A stretch of DNA of 36,222 nt from Acidobacteriaceae bacterium (lineage in GTDB: Bacteria; Acidobacteriota; Terriglobia; Terriglobales; Acidobacteriaceae), in contig JASHQH010000026.1 in the NCBI GenBank assembly GCA_030037635.1, positions 1 to 36,222 of the forward strand. Direction: 5' to 3'. The notes under the pieces were generated by a model. It saw only the letters and a program-made list of their open reading frames with translations. It did no database searches and was not told where the DNA came from. Numbering within the stretch: the first letter of the stretch is position 1; each line of letters starts with the position of its first letter. A program made the translations under genes and the position numbers. Below, in pieces: positions 18,290-27,615 of this stretch.

Positions 18290-20095
18290 ATGCAGGAGAT
18301 AAGAAATCCCGTGGAACCCCGGGCCGGAGTCTTAGCCGCAGCCCGCGGCAGACGCGTATTCCGCTGGGCCGCGGCGCGTGAGGCAGCCGTCTTCCTGATC
18401 TTCAGCGTTTTCTTCCTGCTCTATGGCCTTACGCCCATCCTGGGCGGCGATGGTCTTGGCCTGGTGGGCGCCGATGAGCCGCGCTACGCCCAGATTGCGC
18501 ACGAAATGCTGGTGCGATTTGACTCGGCGCATACGCTGAAGGGCCGCCTCAGCGCCTGTGTCACGCCGTATCTTTACGGACGCCCGTGGCTTGAGAAGCC
18601 CGCTCTCTACTATTGGCGCGCCATGTTTCTGTTTCAGGATTTCGGTGTTCACGACTGGAGCGCGCGTCTACCCTCAACCACGTTTGCGTTCATCATGGTG
18701 GGACTCATCTACCTGCACATGCGACGATTCCGTCCTGGCGGGCATCTTGACGCTGCGCTCATCACCGTGGCCTGCGCCGGGATCATCAGCTTCGCCCGCG
18801 GCGCGTCCACCGATATGCAGATGGCCGCGCCCCTGGCCATTGGGCTGCTGGGCTGGTATGCGTGGTACGAAACCGGTTCCAAATTCTGGCTTTACGACAT
18901 CTATTTCTTCACTGGACTGGCAACCCTCGCCAAAGGACCGGTGGCGCCTTTACTTGCGGCCATCATCATTGTTGCGTTTGCCTTCCTGCGCAAGGAATGG
19001 CACATCCTGCCGCGCTCGCTGTGGTGGCCGGGCGTGGTTCTTTATTTTGCCATGGTACTTCCGTGGTTTATTGCCGTGCAGCACCAGAATCCCACCTTCT
19101 TCCGCGAGTTCTTTCTCGAACACAACCTGGAACGCTTCGCGACCGGCCGTTACGAGCACGAGCAACCCTTCTGGTACTACCTGGTGGTGATGCTGCTGGC
19201 TCTGATGCCGTGGACGGTGATCGCGGTGCGCGCGCTTATCGACGGCATCCAGACTTCAGTGGCTGAATGGCGTTTGCGCCGCTCGCGCGCGGGCAAACCG
19301 CTGCCCACGCGGCCCGGTGACGCCTTCCCCGAGTTCCTGGTGCTGTGGGCGCTCATACCGATCGTGTTCTTTTCCTTTTCCCAATCCAAGCTGCCCGGTT
19401 ACATCCTCCCTTCCATTCCTCCCATCACCATTCTCACCGGCGACTTTCTGTTCCGCCGGCGCCGTGCGGGCCTGAACTGGTGGCTCTTGTTGGGCCACGC
19501 CGCCGTGTGCGGAACCTTAACCGTGAGCGTGCTGCTCCTGCCCTGGTTCGTGGTCCATGGTGCAGCTGTTCCGCCGGCCCACGCGCTTGTCGCAGCCTCT
19601 CTGGCAGCGGTGGGAGCGGCCTTATTGATCCTGATCGTCACCAGAGGTTTCGGCGTGGTGCGGCTCCGGCTTGCCACCTGCTGGATTCTGGTTGTGCTCT
19701 TGCTCTTCGTTTACGGTGTAGGCCCCTGCTTTGGTATTCCCGGCATCCCCTCAACCAAGCGCGTCATACACTTGCTCGACCGCTCCTACTCTGCCCGGCC
19801 CCTGGCCGAGAAGCTGGCCCCCATCGCGCCCCCCGACGAAACCGTGGCCGTGTTCCGGGTGCGAAGGGATCTGGAATACGGCCTATCCTTTTATCGTGAT
19901 CATGAGGTAGTGAATTACGACGAGAGCGGCGTACCCGAAGAGCAGCATATTCTGGTGGCGCGCGTCCAGGGCCGGCATGGGGTGGATCTCGACACGCAAG
20001 TCGCGCTCGAGGAGCTTCTCGAAGGCCGTCAATATGAACAGCTGTTTGCCTGGCCGGAGCAGGGCCTCGAAGTGTATCTCGTGGGCGGCCGTTAG
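18290..20095 (+). CDS. ArnT-like/PMT-family membrane glycosyltransferase
   Basis: A 601-residue integral membrane protein with about 10-13 predicted helices. It has the GT-C architecture of ArnT (GT83) and dolichyl-phosphate-mannose protein mannosyltransferases. The first periplasmic loop contains GADEPRYAQIAHEM, whose Asp-Glu pair is the catalytic motif of the family. It also has RPWLEKPALYYW and, later, SQSKLPGYILPSIPP, the typical ArnT-family segment. Members move a sugar from an undecaprenyl-phosphate carrier to lipid A, protein or another acceptor; the acceptor here is unknown. The ATG at 18290 has a poor ribosome-binding site; a GTG eight codons in is an alternative. No arn-pathway genes are adjacent. 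Confidence 0.87.
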   Translation: MQEIRNPVEPRAGVLAAARGRRVFRWAAAREAAVFLIFSVFFLLYGLTPILGGDGLGLVGADEPRYAQIAHEMLVRFDSAHTLKGRLSACVTPYLYGRPWLEKPALYYWRAMFLFQDFGVHDWSARLPSTTFAFIMVGLIYLHMRRFRPGGHLDAALITVACAGIISFARGASTDMQMAAPLAIGLLGWYAWYETGSKFWLYDIYFFTGLATLAKGPVAPLLAAIIIVAFAFLRKEWHILPRSLWWPGVVLYFAMVLPWFIAVQHQNPTFFREFFLEHNLERFATGRYEHEQPFWYYLVVMLLALMPWTVIAVRALIDGIQTSVAEWRLRRSRAGKPLPTRPGDAFPEFLVLWALIPIVFFSFSQSKLPGYILPSIPPITILTGDFLFRRRRAGLNWWLLLGHAAVCGTLTVSVLLLPWFVVHGAAVPPAHALVAASLAAVGAALLILIVTRGFGVVRLRLATCWILVVLLLFVYGVGPCFGIPGIPSTKRVIHLLDRSYSARPLAEKLAPIAPPDETVAVFRVRRDLEYGLSFYRDHEVVNYDESGVPEEQHILVARVQGRHGVDLDTQVALEELLEGRQYEQLFAWPEQGLEVYLVGGR

Positions 20096-20271
20096 CATGA
20101 ATTACAACCCTCGATTGCGCCCCAACTTGCGGTAGCATGCTCACTCATGGCAAAGTGACGGGGGGAGTTTTTCCTCGATGTGGGGCCGAGAGAGGATTTC
20201 GCTGAACTATGCCCTGGCTCACACGCGCGTCGGCCTTCAGCCAACTTAACCCGGTTTCCACAAGAGGAGGC

Positions 20272-21258
20272 ATGGAAACATCGCAAGTTTCTAACGAGAT
20301 TCTCGATCTGCGCCATTTTGGTGCATCGGCGCTGCATCGCCTGCTTGAAGCCGAGGGCGAACTATGGGGGCAGCGCCTGCACTGGGATTACCACGCCTCG
20401 GCGCGTCTCCTCATGCAATATCTCGACAATCACATGCTGCCTGGTTACGCGGCACTTGCAGGCGGCCAGGTAACCGGGTACGTCTTTTGTGTCTACGAGG
20501 AAACCAAGGCGGTCATTGGCGAGGTGTTTGCGCTGCCCGGTGCGCGTGAGGGCTTTGACACCGCGCGAGCCATGGAAGATACGCTCTTGCGGCATCTGTT
20601 TGAACTATTGGTCAACTCGCCTCACGTTGACCGCATCGAATCGCAGCTCTTGCTGCATCCCTCCGGGTCGTTTACCGCGGCTTTTCGCGATGCTGGATTC
20701 GAGGTCTTCAGAAGGCTTTTCCTGGTGCAGACGCTCGAGGGACGCTGGAACCCGCCTCACCCCGACCTGCCCGGCAATCTGGAACTGCGTCCGTGGCGCG
20801 AAACCGACCTGGCCGCAGCGGCACGGCTGATTTGCGAAGCCTATCTCGACCATCCTGACAGCCTCATCAACGACCAGTACCGATCAGTGCACGGTTCCAT
20901 GCGCTTCTTGAACAACATCGTGCACTACGCTGGCTGCGGCAGCTTTGCTGCGCAAGCGTCATTTGTGGTTGTGGAGCGCGGCAGCCGTGAGCTGGCCGCG
21001 TTGGTGCTCGGCTCCCGCGTGAGCGGCCAAAGCGGCCATCTGACGCAGGTCTGCGTCCACCCCGCCTTCCGCCGCCGCGGGCTGGCACGCATGCTGCTGG
21101 CGCAGGCCGCCTTCCATTTCATGCGCCTGGGCGCCACCGAGATTTCACTCACTGTGACCGAGGCCAACAGAGACGCCATTGCGCTCTATAAGGACGAAGG
21201 CTACACCTGCACGCACAGCTTCGACGCAGCCGTCTGGCGGCGCGACGCAGCGTTCTAG
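20272..21258 (+). CDS. Acetyltransferase with two GNAT domains
   Basis: A 328-residue protein. The C-terminal half (~170-325) is a clear GNAT domain. It begins LELRPWRETDLAAAARLICEAY and has motif A LTQVCVHPAFRRRGLARMLLAQA, the acetyl-CoA pyrophosphate loop, then motif B LTVTEANRDAIALYKDEGY. The N-terminal half (~20-150) has a GNAT-like order (LPGYAALAGGQVTGYVFCVYE, IGEVFALPG) but lacks the RRxG loop, so it is probably a degenerate, inactive partner. The acceptor is unknown. The start is the ATG at 20272 beside AGAGGAGG; the spacing from the nearest GG is short. It converges on the PAP2-family gene, with only eight bases between the two stops. Confidence 0.85.
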   Translation: METSQVSNEILDLRHFGASALHRLLEAEGELWGQRLHWDYHASARLLMQYLDNHMLPGYAALAGGQVTGYVFCVYEETKAVIGEVFALPGAREGFDTARAMEDTLLRHLFELLVNSPHVDRIESQLLLHPSGSFTAAFRDAGFEVFRRLFLVQTLEGRWNPPHPDLPGNLELRPWRETDLAAAARLICEAYLDHPDSLINDQYRSVHGSMRFLNNIVHYAGCGSFAAQASFVVVERGSRELAALVLGSRVSGQSGHLTQVCVHPAFRRRGLARMLLAQAAFHFMRLGATEISLTVTEANRDAIALYKDEGYTCTHSFDAAVWRRDAAF

Positions 21259-21266
21259 TGCCGTTC

Positions 21267-22169
21267 CTAAGCGGCGTTCTTCATTTGCTCCCGAGGCAGC
21301 GTGGCTCGCGCCGCTGGAACGACAAGGAAAATCCAAGCCAATCCCGCAAGATCGTCGACGCCGTAGTGCACTTGCAGTGCGATGGTAGACAGCGTGATGC
21401 CGCAGCAGACGAAAATGGCCGCGGCCATTAGCCAGCGCGACAGTTTGCCGCGGCTCAACCACACGATCAGCCACGGATTGGCCGTGTGCAGGCTGGGAAA
21501 ACAATCGTAGCGGTAGCGGAAATTATCAGCGAGAAACGAATAGATCCGCGTGGATTCAAGAAAGTCGGGCAGGCGCGGGCCCAAAAGACTCAGCGGGCCT
21601 GAGACGGGAGTCAACAGGTAGCAACAATATCCCCCGTAAAGCGACAGGATGAGAGCGCGGCGGACGAGCCGGAACTGCTGCCGGTCGCGTTTGAACATGA
21701 ACCAGCCAACAGCGAGAAGCGGAGTGAGGGGATAGAGCGCGTAGAACGCGGACATGATGCGGAGAAAGAGCCCGCTGTCGAGGCCCCAGCGGTCAAACCA
21801 GAGATAGGGAGTCCGGCCGAAAAGCGCGACGTCCGCTGCCATCATCCAGCGATCAAAGGGTGGAATGCCGAGCCATGCAGTGATGGCCGAAGCATGGAGA
21901 AGCTTCAGGGCCACATAACCCACAACGGCAACGGCCATGGGGCCGATGTCGCCTCCGATCCACCACAGGCTGCGGGCGAGAAGGTTGACGCGCGCGGCCA
22001 GGAAGAGCAAGGCGATCAGCGCCGCCACCGACCACAGTACAGAACGCGCCAGCAACTGCCCGCCTGGCGTGGCGAAAATCGGAGGATCGAGAACCGTAAC
22101 CACCGCGGCCAGAAGCAGAAGAACTCCGGTCAGGACATCGTCGAGGCGGCGACGAAAGAAATCAAGCAT
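21267..22169 (-). CDS. PAP2-family membrane phosphatase / inositolphosphotransferase-like
   Basis: A 300-residue protein with about eight membrane helices. The PAP2 signature is present: TPVSGP, then CFPSLHTANPWLIVW (catalytic His in SLH), then ALQVHYGVDDLAGLAW (second His and Asp). This spacing fits the PAP2_3 group, which includes inositolphosphorylceramide-synthase-like enzymes and lipid phosphate phosphatases. The substrate is probably a membrane lipid phosphate, but which one is unknown. No Shine-Dalgarno sequence is evident before the ATG at 22169. The next gene upstream on the same strand encodes a phospholipase-D-like protein, 200 bases away. Confidence 0.85.
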   Translation of the reverse strand: MLDFFRRRLDDVLTGVLLLLAAVVTVLDPPIFATPGGQLLARSVLWSVAALIALLFLAARVNLLARSLWWIGGDIGPMAVAVVGYVALKLLHASAITAWLGIPPFDRWMMAADVALFGRTPYLWFDRWGLDSGLFLRIMSAFYALYPLTPLLAVGWFMFKRDRQQFRLVRRALILSLYGGYCCYLLTPVSGPLSLLGPRLPDFLESTRIYSFLADNFRYRYDCFPSLHTANPWLIVWLSRGKLSRWLMAAAIFVCCGITLSTIALQVHYGVDDLAGLAWIFLVVPAARATLPREQMKNAA

Positions 22170-22369
22170 GCTGGTTTAAACAATGAGGCGGGAACCAGTG
22201 TAAGCGGCAGTTGGGGGGCGGCGCAAGGCAACGGGGCCGGCAGTCGTGTCGAGTTTCGTGCCGCAACATGCAGCTGGATTCGCTGGCCTACCAGGCAAAA
22301 TCCATCGACCGCGCCTTAGGCGAAGCGATCACGGTGGGCAGAAAACTGCACGGCGCCCCGCCCGCTCGA

Positions 22370-23437
22370 TCAAAACGGCGTTCCGTTCGTGTAATCGGCG
22401 CTGATGGCCGCATTGACGCCTGCCATGCACGCAGAGTCAGAGAAGATCAGGCCGAGCTCGCGGTTCTTAGTCAGCGAATTGGTGGTGAAATTCTCTGAGC
22501 CGACAAACAACTTCGCATTTGGCGTCCCGTAATCCGCGAGCACCGTCTTGGCATGGATGTAATAGCCGGTTTTCGAGGTGTAGACCGCAATCCTGGCGCC
22601 GGCATTCTTGAGCGCCGTGAGCGTTGTGCCGTACTCGTTGTCGAGGTTTTCCTGCACAAGCGTCGCTTGAACGCCGCGCTTCAGCGCGGCCTCGACCGCG
22701 GCCACCAGAGTCTCGTCGTCGAACTCCTCCTGGGAGATGAGCAGGGTTTTCGTGGCGCCGCTGATCAGGGTCTCGAGCGCACTTGTTGCGTTGGTCGGAC
22801 TCCACACCAGGTTTTCGCCCGTGGGCGGCGTAATCGCGGCATTCGTAAAGTCCGCATCGAAGGTCGTCTCGATGGCAGCTATGTCGGCCGCGTTGTTGGT
22901 GATGACGGCAAAGTCGCGACTGGAGGGGTAGTATTCGGGAGTAAGATTCAGCGTCATGATGGCCGAGGTGCCCTGGTCCACAGTAATGGTCTTCTGGTGC
23001 GTGTCAGCGTATGCGGGATTGGCCCAGTGCACGCCGCACTTGCTTTCCTGGAGTTGGTTGTAGGCTGGCCCGTTCACCGTCTTGTCGCTGCCGCTCTGGT
23101 TCAGGATCACACGCACAGCAATCCCCGCAGCCGCGGCTTTGGCCAGCGCCGTGGTGACGGTAACATCAGTCAGCTCGTACATCGTCATGTCGATGGACTT
23201 TTTGGCCGAGGCGATCAGATTGTAGATTGGCGTCAGGCCCTGATCGGGCTCAGTCACCAGCGTGTAGGTGGCTGCAGCCTTGGCATCATGTTGCAGTGCA
23301 TGCAAGGTTTGCGCTGCAGTAAACACCTGCGGCGCCGGACGAAGGATACCGGGAGAGCCTGCGGCTCCACCCACTCGGGAGAGGAAGGAGCAGCCGGCCA
23401 GGCACGTTGCATCACGGATAAAGGCACGGCGATTCAC
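22370..23437 (-). CDS. Tat-exported PLD-like lipoprotein with two HKD motifs
   Basis: A 355-residue phospholipase-D superfamily protein. Both HxKx4D motifs are complete: His147-Lys149-Asp154 (HQKTITVD) and His295-Lys297-Asp302 (HAKTVLAD), each followed by the usual small/Asn strand. The chain should therefore form an active pseudo-dimer acting on a phosphodiester (phospholipid or nucleic acid). The N-terminus VNRRAFIRDATCLAGC combines a twin-arginine motif with a lipobox (LAGC, Cys16), which suggests a Tat-exported lipoprotein. The GTG start follows a TATACT box by six bases and has no Shine-Dalgarno sequence, so the mRNA may be leaderless. An upstream in-frame start would run into the pfpI gene. 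Confidence 0.85.
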   Translation of the reverse strand: MNRRAFIRDATCLAGCSFLSRVGGAAGSPGILRPAPQVFTAAQTLHALQHDAKAAATYTLVTEPDQGLTPIYNLIASAKKSIDMTMYELTDVTVTTALAKAAAAGIAVRVILNQSGSDKTVNGPAYNQLQESKCGVHWANPAYADTHQKTITVDQGTSAIMTLNLTPEYYPSSRDFAVITNNAADIAAIETTFDADFTNAAITPPTGENLVWSPTNATSALETLISGATKTLLISQEEFDDETLVAAVEAALKRGVQATLVQENLDNEYGTTLTALKNAGARIAVYTSKTGYYIHAKTVLADYGTPNAKLFVGSENFTTNSLTKNRELGLIFSDSACMAGVNAAISADYTNGTPF

Positions 23438-23443
23438 GCGAAA

Positions 23444-23449
23444 AGTATA
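23444..23449 (-). promoter_or_regulatory. -10 element of the PLD gene, predicting a leaderless mRNA
   Basis: The minus strand reads TATACT-N6-GTG, so a start at the usual seven bases would fall on the G of the initiation codon. The -35 match (TTGGGC, 16 bp away) is poor. Confidence 0.4.
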
Positions 23450-23507
23450 ACGACGCTCCCGTGGGGCCCAAAAGGCCCCTGGGGCGCCGCAGCCCGCTGC
23501 ACGCGGC

Positions 23508-24068
23508 CTACGCCGCTTGCTGTGCGGCGCCGCGGCCGATCGCCTCGATGACTTTTCGGCTGAACGCCGGTATGTCATCGGGCTTGCGGCTGGTGATGAA
23601 CTGGCCGTCGCTGGCCACTTCCTGGTCGACCCATTTTGCCCCGGCATTCAGCAGGTCGGTCCGGATCGAAGGCCAGGATGTGACGGTTTTGCCTTTGACC
23701 ACCCCTGCTTCCACCAGCATCCAGGGACCGTGACAAATGGCCGCCACCGGTTTTCCTGTGGCCACGAAGTCGCGCACGAACTGAACCGCTTTCGGCTCCA
23801 TGCGCAGATGGTCGGGATTCATCACCCCGCCGGGCAGGAGCAGCGCGTCAAACTCGTCCGGCGTGGCCTGGTTCAGGTTCTTATCCACGCGCACGGTATC
23901 ACCCCATTCCTTGGACTTCCACCCCTTGATCTCTCCATCTTTGGGCGCGATAACGACGGTTGTCGCGCCCGCCTGGTCCAGCACCTTGCGCGGTTCGGTC
24001 AATTCCACCTGCTCGAATCCGTCCGTTGCCAATATTGCGATTTTCTTGCCTCTTAGATTTGAAGGCAT
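23508..24068 (-). CDS. DJ-1/PfpI family protein (YhbO/YfkM-like)
   Basis: A 186-residue class-I glutamine-amidotransferase-like protein. The nucleophile elbow is AAICHGPWML with Cys112 and His113, and the conserved Glu19 lies in ATDGFEQVEL. The family member YhbO of E. coli and its relatives act in stress tolerance; deglycase and protease activities have been claimed but are debated. Other matching segments are LLLPGGVMNPDHLR, GKTVTSWPSIRTDLLNAGAKWVDQEV and TSRKPDDIPAF, all typical of the PfpI subtype. The ATG at 24068 has GGAGG about ten bases upstream; the longer frame has no such site. The gene lies downstream of infB but behind a terminator, so it is likely to be a separate unit. Confidence 0.93.
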   Translation of the reverse strand: MPSNLRGKKIAILATDGFEQVELTEPRKVLDQAGATTVVIAPKDGEIKGWKSKEWGDTVRVDKNLNQATPDEFDALLLPGGVMNPDHLRMEPKAVQFVRDFVATGKPVAAICHGPWMLVEAGVVKGKTVTSWPSIRTDLLNAGAKWVDQEVASDGQFITSRKPDDIPAFSRKVIEAIGRGAAQQAA

Positions 24069-24342
24069 AACAATTCCCCCTCCGCCATAAGACGCGCACC
24101 GCTCAGCACGAGTTGCCGGCCCGAGGGTCCGAAGTGAATGGGCAGACGCCGCACTTTTTTGCTGCATCAAATTCGGGAATTGGGGAGGGTGGCAATGAGC
24201 TGTTCAAAGCCACATCGCAATTCGACATTGCGGCGCGCCATCCCGACTGGCTGGCCAGACGCGGATCCGGTTCAGGAGCTGGCTCCGCAGTCGCCAGATC
24301 CTTCGCAGGGCCCTGGGTGACAGTTTGTTTTTTGATGAAGGA
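24069..24342. other. infB-pfpI intergenic region
   Basis: Between the pfpI start and the infB terminator hairpin I see no gene in either strand. It should contain the pfpI promoter, but no convincing -35/-10 pair was found by eye. Scattered short inverted repeats have no T-tract. Confidence 0.4.
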
Positions 24343-24374
24343 AAGGCCCGCGACTCAGGCAAGTCGCGGGCCTT
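24343..24374 (-). terminator. Terminator hairpin of the rimP-nusA-infB operon
   Basis: A perfect 13-bp stem (AAGGCCCGCGACT / AGTCGCGGGCCTT) with a 6-nt loop starts 15 bases after the infB stop. On the minus strand it is followed by TCCTTC, a poor U-tract. The 3' side itself ends in TT, and the stem is strong enough that termination is likely. Confidence 0.75.
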
Positions 24375-24389
24375 GTCCTTGGTTGAGGG

Positions 24390-27300
24390 CTAGGCTTTGG
24401 CCGAGGTCAGCGCACCCAAATCGGCAGCCAGCTTCTCGGTGCTGAACGCTTCCAGCACGTCGCCTTCCTTGAGGTCGCTGAAGTTGGCGATGCCGATGCC
24501 GCATTCCATGCCGCTGGTCACCTCGCGTGCATCGTCCTTGAATCGCTTCAGCGAGCCGATCTTGCCCTTGAAGATCTGCACGCCATCGCGCGTGACGCGA
24601 ACCTCGGCGTCGCGGCGGATAACGCCGTCTGTCACGCGGCAGCCGGCGATCGTGCCCACCTTGGGGATCTTGAAGATATTCAGAATTTCGGCGCGGCCAA
24701 GGTAATTCTCCTTGAACGTGGGTTCGAGCAGGCCCATCATGGCCAAATGAATCTCATCCTGCAGCTCGTAGATGATGGAGTGCAGGCGGATTTCCACGTT
24801 CTCCTGCTGCGCCAGTTCCGCGGCTTTGCGCTCGGGACGCACATTGAAACCGATGACGATGGCATTCGATGCCGTAGCCAGCAGCACGTCGCTCTCGGTG
24901 ATGGAGCCGACGCCTGAGTGCAGCACCTTAACGCGGACCTTTTCAGTGGACATGCGCACCAGCGAGTCTGCCAGCACTTCCACTGAGCCGGTCACGTCGC
25001 CCTTGATGATCAGCGGCAGGTCCTTCACTCCCGACTGCTTCACCTGCTCAGACAACGCTTCAAGCGAAACACGCGAGCTCTTGGCCAGCTGCGCATCGCG
25101 CTCCTTCATCTTGCGGTAGTGCGCGATCGACTTGGCTTTGTCGCGGTCGGCGACCACCAGGAAAGTGTCGCCGGCGTCGGGCAGGGATTCGAGGCCCAGA
25201 ACTTCAACCGGCGTGGATGGTCCGGCTTCTTCGAGCGCGCGCCCGCGATCGTCGAACATGGCGCGCACCTTGCCGAAGGTATTGCCGACAATGTAGCTCT
25301 CATTCGAGCGCAACGTTCCATCCTGCACCAGGACGGTGGCCACGGCGCCGCGCCCGCGATCGAGCTTGGCCTCAAGCACAGAGCCCACGGCCTTGCGGCC
25401 GGGCGTGGCTTTGGGCGCCTTGATGTCGCTCACCAGGCAGATCATCTCCAGCAGCAGGTCGAGGTTCTTGCGCTTCTTGGCCGAAACCTCAACAAAAACC
25501 GTACCCTCCTGGCCCGCGCCGGCCCACTCTTCAGGAATGAGACCGCGGTCGGCGAGCTGCTTCTTCACCCGCTCGGGGTTGGCCTCGGGCTTGTCGATCT
25601 TGTTCACGGCCACGATGATGGGCACTTCAGCGGCCTTGGCGTGGTCGATGGCTTCCAGCGTCTGCGGCATCACACCGTCGTCGGCGGCCACAACAATCAC
25701 CACGATGTCGGTGACCTTGGCGCCGCGAGCGCGCATGCGTGTAAACGCTTCGTGGCCCGGCGTATCGAGAAAAACGATCTCGCGGCCTGAAGCCGGCGAG
25801 CCTTCCTTGGCGAACTTCACTTTGTAGGCGCCGATGTGCTGGGTCATGCCGCCGGCTTCGCCTGCGGCCACGTCGGTTTCGCGAATAGCGTCGAGCAGCG
25901 AGGTCTTGCCGTGGTCCACGTGCCCCATCACGGTGACCACCGGAGCGCGCGGAACCTCGACCATCTGGACGTTCTCGGTGTCGAGAACTTCTTCGATGGC
26001 TTCGTTCTCCAATGCCTCTTCGTAGCTGATCACATTGGCGGCAGCGCCGAACTTGGCGGCCACGTCCTTGATCATCTCCGAGCTGAGGGACTGGTTCACG
26101 GTAACGAATACATTGCCCATCATCAGCGTCGCGATCAGGTCCTTGGCGCGCACATCGAGCTTTTCGGCCAGGTCTTTCACGCTGATGCCTTCAGTCACGG
26201 TGATCTCGCGGGTGATGGGAACAGGCTCGGTGCTGACCTGCATCGCACTGTAGCGCGGCGGCGGCACAAAGCCCTTCATCGGGCCTTCTTTGGTCTTGGG
26301 GTATTGCTGCTGACCCCTGCTGCGGCCCCGCGAGGGTGCGCGCTGCGGCCGCTGCGTTTCCATCGGAGCCGGAGCGCCGCTGGGACCGGGACGCGGTCCG
26401 AAGCCAGGACGTTGGCCAAAGCCGGGGCGCGCTCCCATACCGGGGCGCATGCCCGGAGCCATTGGACCGGTCCCAGGTGCTCCCGAGGTTGCGCGTGTCG
26501 GATGCTTGGGCCTTGGGCCTGCGGCTCCGGGGCCGCCCGGCACCCGCTGCCCCATGCCGAACTGGCCGGCAGCCGGCCTGCGATCGAAGATGGGCTTGCC
26601 GCGCTGAATTCCGGCTCCAGTCGGAGCCGTGGGAGCGGTTGGCGGAACGATGGACGCTTTGTAAACCGGGCGGGGACCGGTTTGCGGCATCACCATGCGA
26701 CGCGGCGGCGGTGCGGCCTTACCCTGGCCGCGCTGCGCGGGCGCAGTCGTAGACTCCGCAGCGATGGCGGGAATGGCGCCCTGCCCCTCGATGAGGGGAG
26801 CCGGAGGCGCCGCATGCTCAAAGGCGACCGGGGGCGCCGCGACTTCCGGCGCGGCCGAGGCCACGGCGGGCGCCTTCGCTGCCGGCGGCTTCTCGGGGAT
26901 CCGAACCGGCTCCTCGCGTGCTGCCGCGGGTGGTTTGGTGGGCACGGCTGCGGGCGGCGCAACCACCACCACCGGGCGTTTGGGCGCAACCGCAGCGGCC
27001 GGTGCTTTGGCCACGACGGCGCCAGCCGGCGGACGCGTTGCAATGGCCGGAGCGGAAGGAGGAGCGACGATCGGCGGCGCTTGACGCGGCTGGGGAACGA
27101 CTCTGCGCGGCTCAGGGCGCGCAGGCGGGGCAGCAACAGGCGCGGGTGCGGCCGTCCGCGCGGCAGGCTTGGCCGGCGCAGGTTGCGCGGCGGGCTTTGC
27201 CGGCGCATGCGCGTGCCGTGCACCTTCTTCCTCCTCTTTCTTCTTCGCCAGAACCGCTTTCATCACATCACCGGGCTTGGAGATGTGCGAGAGATCGATC

Positions 27301-27527
27301 TTGGGGACAATAGCCGGAGCGGCGTGCCGCGCGGGAGCGGCGCCTGCATGCGCACCATGCCGAGTTTCCTGAGCGAAGTGCGCACGCACCCTAACTGCTT
27401 CCTCCTCTTCGAGCGAGCTGGAGTGCGTCTTGGCTCCATTCACACCGAGTTCCGGAAGAATGTCGAGAATCGCGCGAGACTTGACTTCAAGCTCTTTCGC
27501 GAGATCGTTGATACGTACCTTGCTCAT
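24390..27527 (-). CDS. infB: Translation initiation factor IF-2
   Basis: A GTPase that places initiator tRNA on the 30S subunit and promotes subunit joining. It has 1045 residues, longer than the ~890 of E. coli. Residues 1-52 are an IF2_N domain ([21 protein letters not shown]). Residues ~55-425 form a Pro/Ala/Arg/Gly linker with short repeats of the [15 protein letters not shown] kind. A second IF2_N domain ([20 protein letters not shown]) is at ~446-500. The G domain has GHVDHGKT (535-542), [15 protein letters not shown] (588-602) and NKID (642-645). Domains II-IV follow, with intact C-terminal signatures. GAGGCGG lies before the ATG at 27527. It is the last gene of rimP-nusA-infB. Confidence 0.97.
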   Translation of the reverse strand: MSKVRINDLAKELEVKSRAILDILPELGVNGAKTHSSSLEEEEAVRVRAHFAQETRHGAHAGAAPARHAAPAIVPKIDLSHISKPGDVMKAVLAKKKEEEEGARHAHAPAKPAAQPAPAKPAARTAAPAPVAAPPARPEPRRVVPQPRQAPPIVAPPSAPAIATRPPAGAVVAKAPAAAVAPKRPVVVVAPPAAVPTKPPAAAREEPVRIPEKPPAAKAPAVASAAPEVAAPPVAFEHAAPPAPLIEGQGAIPAIAAESTTAPAQRGQGKAAPPPRRMVMPQTGPRPVYKASIVPPTAPTAPTGAGIQRGKPIFDRRPAAGQFGMGQRVPGGPGAAGPRPKHPTRATSGAPGTGPMAPGMRPGMGARPGFGQRPGFGPRPGPSGAPAPMETQRPQRAPSRGRSRGQQQYPKTKEGPMKGFVPPPRYSAMQVSTEPVPITREITVTEGISVKDLAEKLDVRAKDLIATLMMGNVFVTVNQSLSSEMIKDVAAKFGAAANVISYEEALENEAIEEVLDTENVQMVEVPRAPVVTVMGHVDHGKTSLLDAIRETDVAAGEAGGMTQHIGAYKVKFAKEGSPASGREIVFLDTPGHEAFTRMRARGAKVTDIVVIVVAADDGVMPQTLEAIDHAKAAEVPIIVAVNKIDKPEANPERVKKQLADRGLIPEEWAGAGQEGTVFVEVSAKKRKNLDLLLEMICLVSDIKAPKATPGRKAVGSVLEAKLDRGRGAVATVLVQDGTLRSNESYIVGNTFGKVRAMFDDRGRALEEAGPSTPVEVLGLESLPDAGDTFLVVADRDKAKSIAHYRKMKERDAQLAKSSRVSLEALSEQVKQSGVKDLPLIIKGDVTGSVEVLADSLVRMSTEKVRVKVLHSGVGSITESDVLLATASNAIVIGFNVRPERKAAELAQQENVEIRLHSIIYELQDEIHLAMMGLLEPTFKENYLGRAEILNIFKIPKVGTIAGCRVTDGVIRRDAEVRVTRDGVQIFKGKIGSLKRFKDDAREVTSGMECGIGIANFSDLKEGDVLEAFSTEKLAADLGALTSAKA

Positions 27528-27615
27528 CCGCCTCTTTTCGTTTTCGTGCCGCTCAATCAGCCCTTGGTTCGCCGTTTCCCATCGCTCCGCGTGCGGCGCT
27601 CCGCCTCCACGCCCT

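Noticed and set aside
23463-23479. GGGGCC-CAAAA-GGCCCC hairpin between pfpI and the PLD gene as a terminator
   Set aside because: A good stem, but on the minus strand it is followed by ACGGG rather than T's, so termination is not supported.
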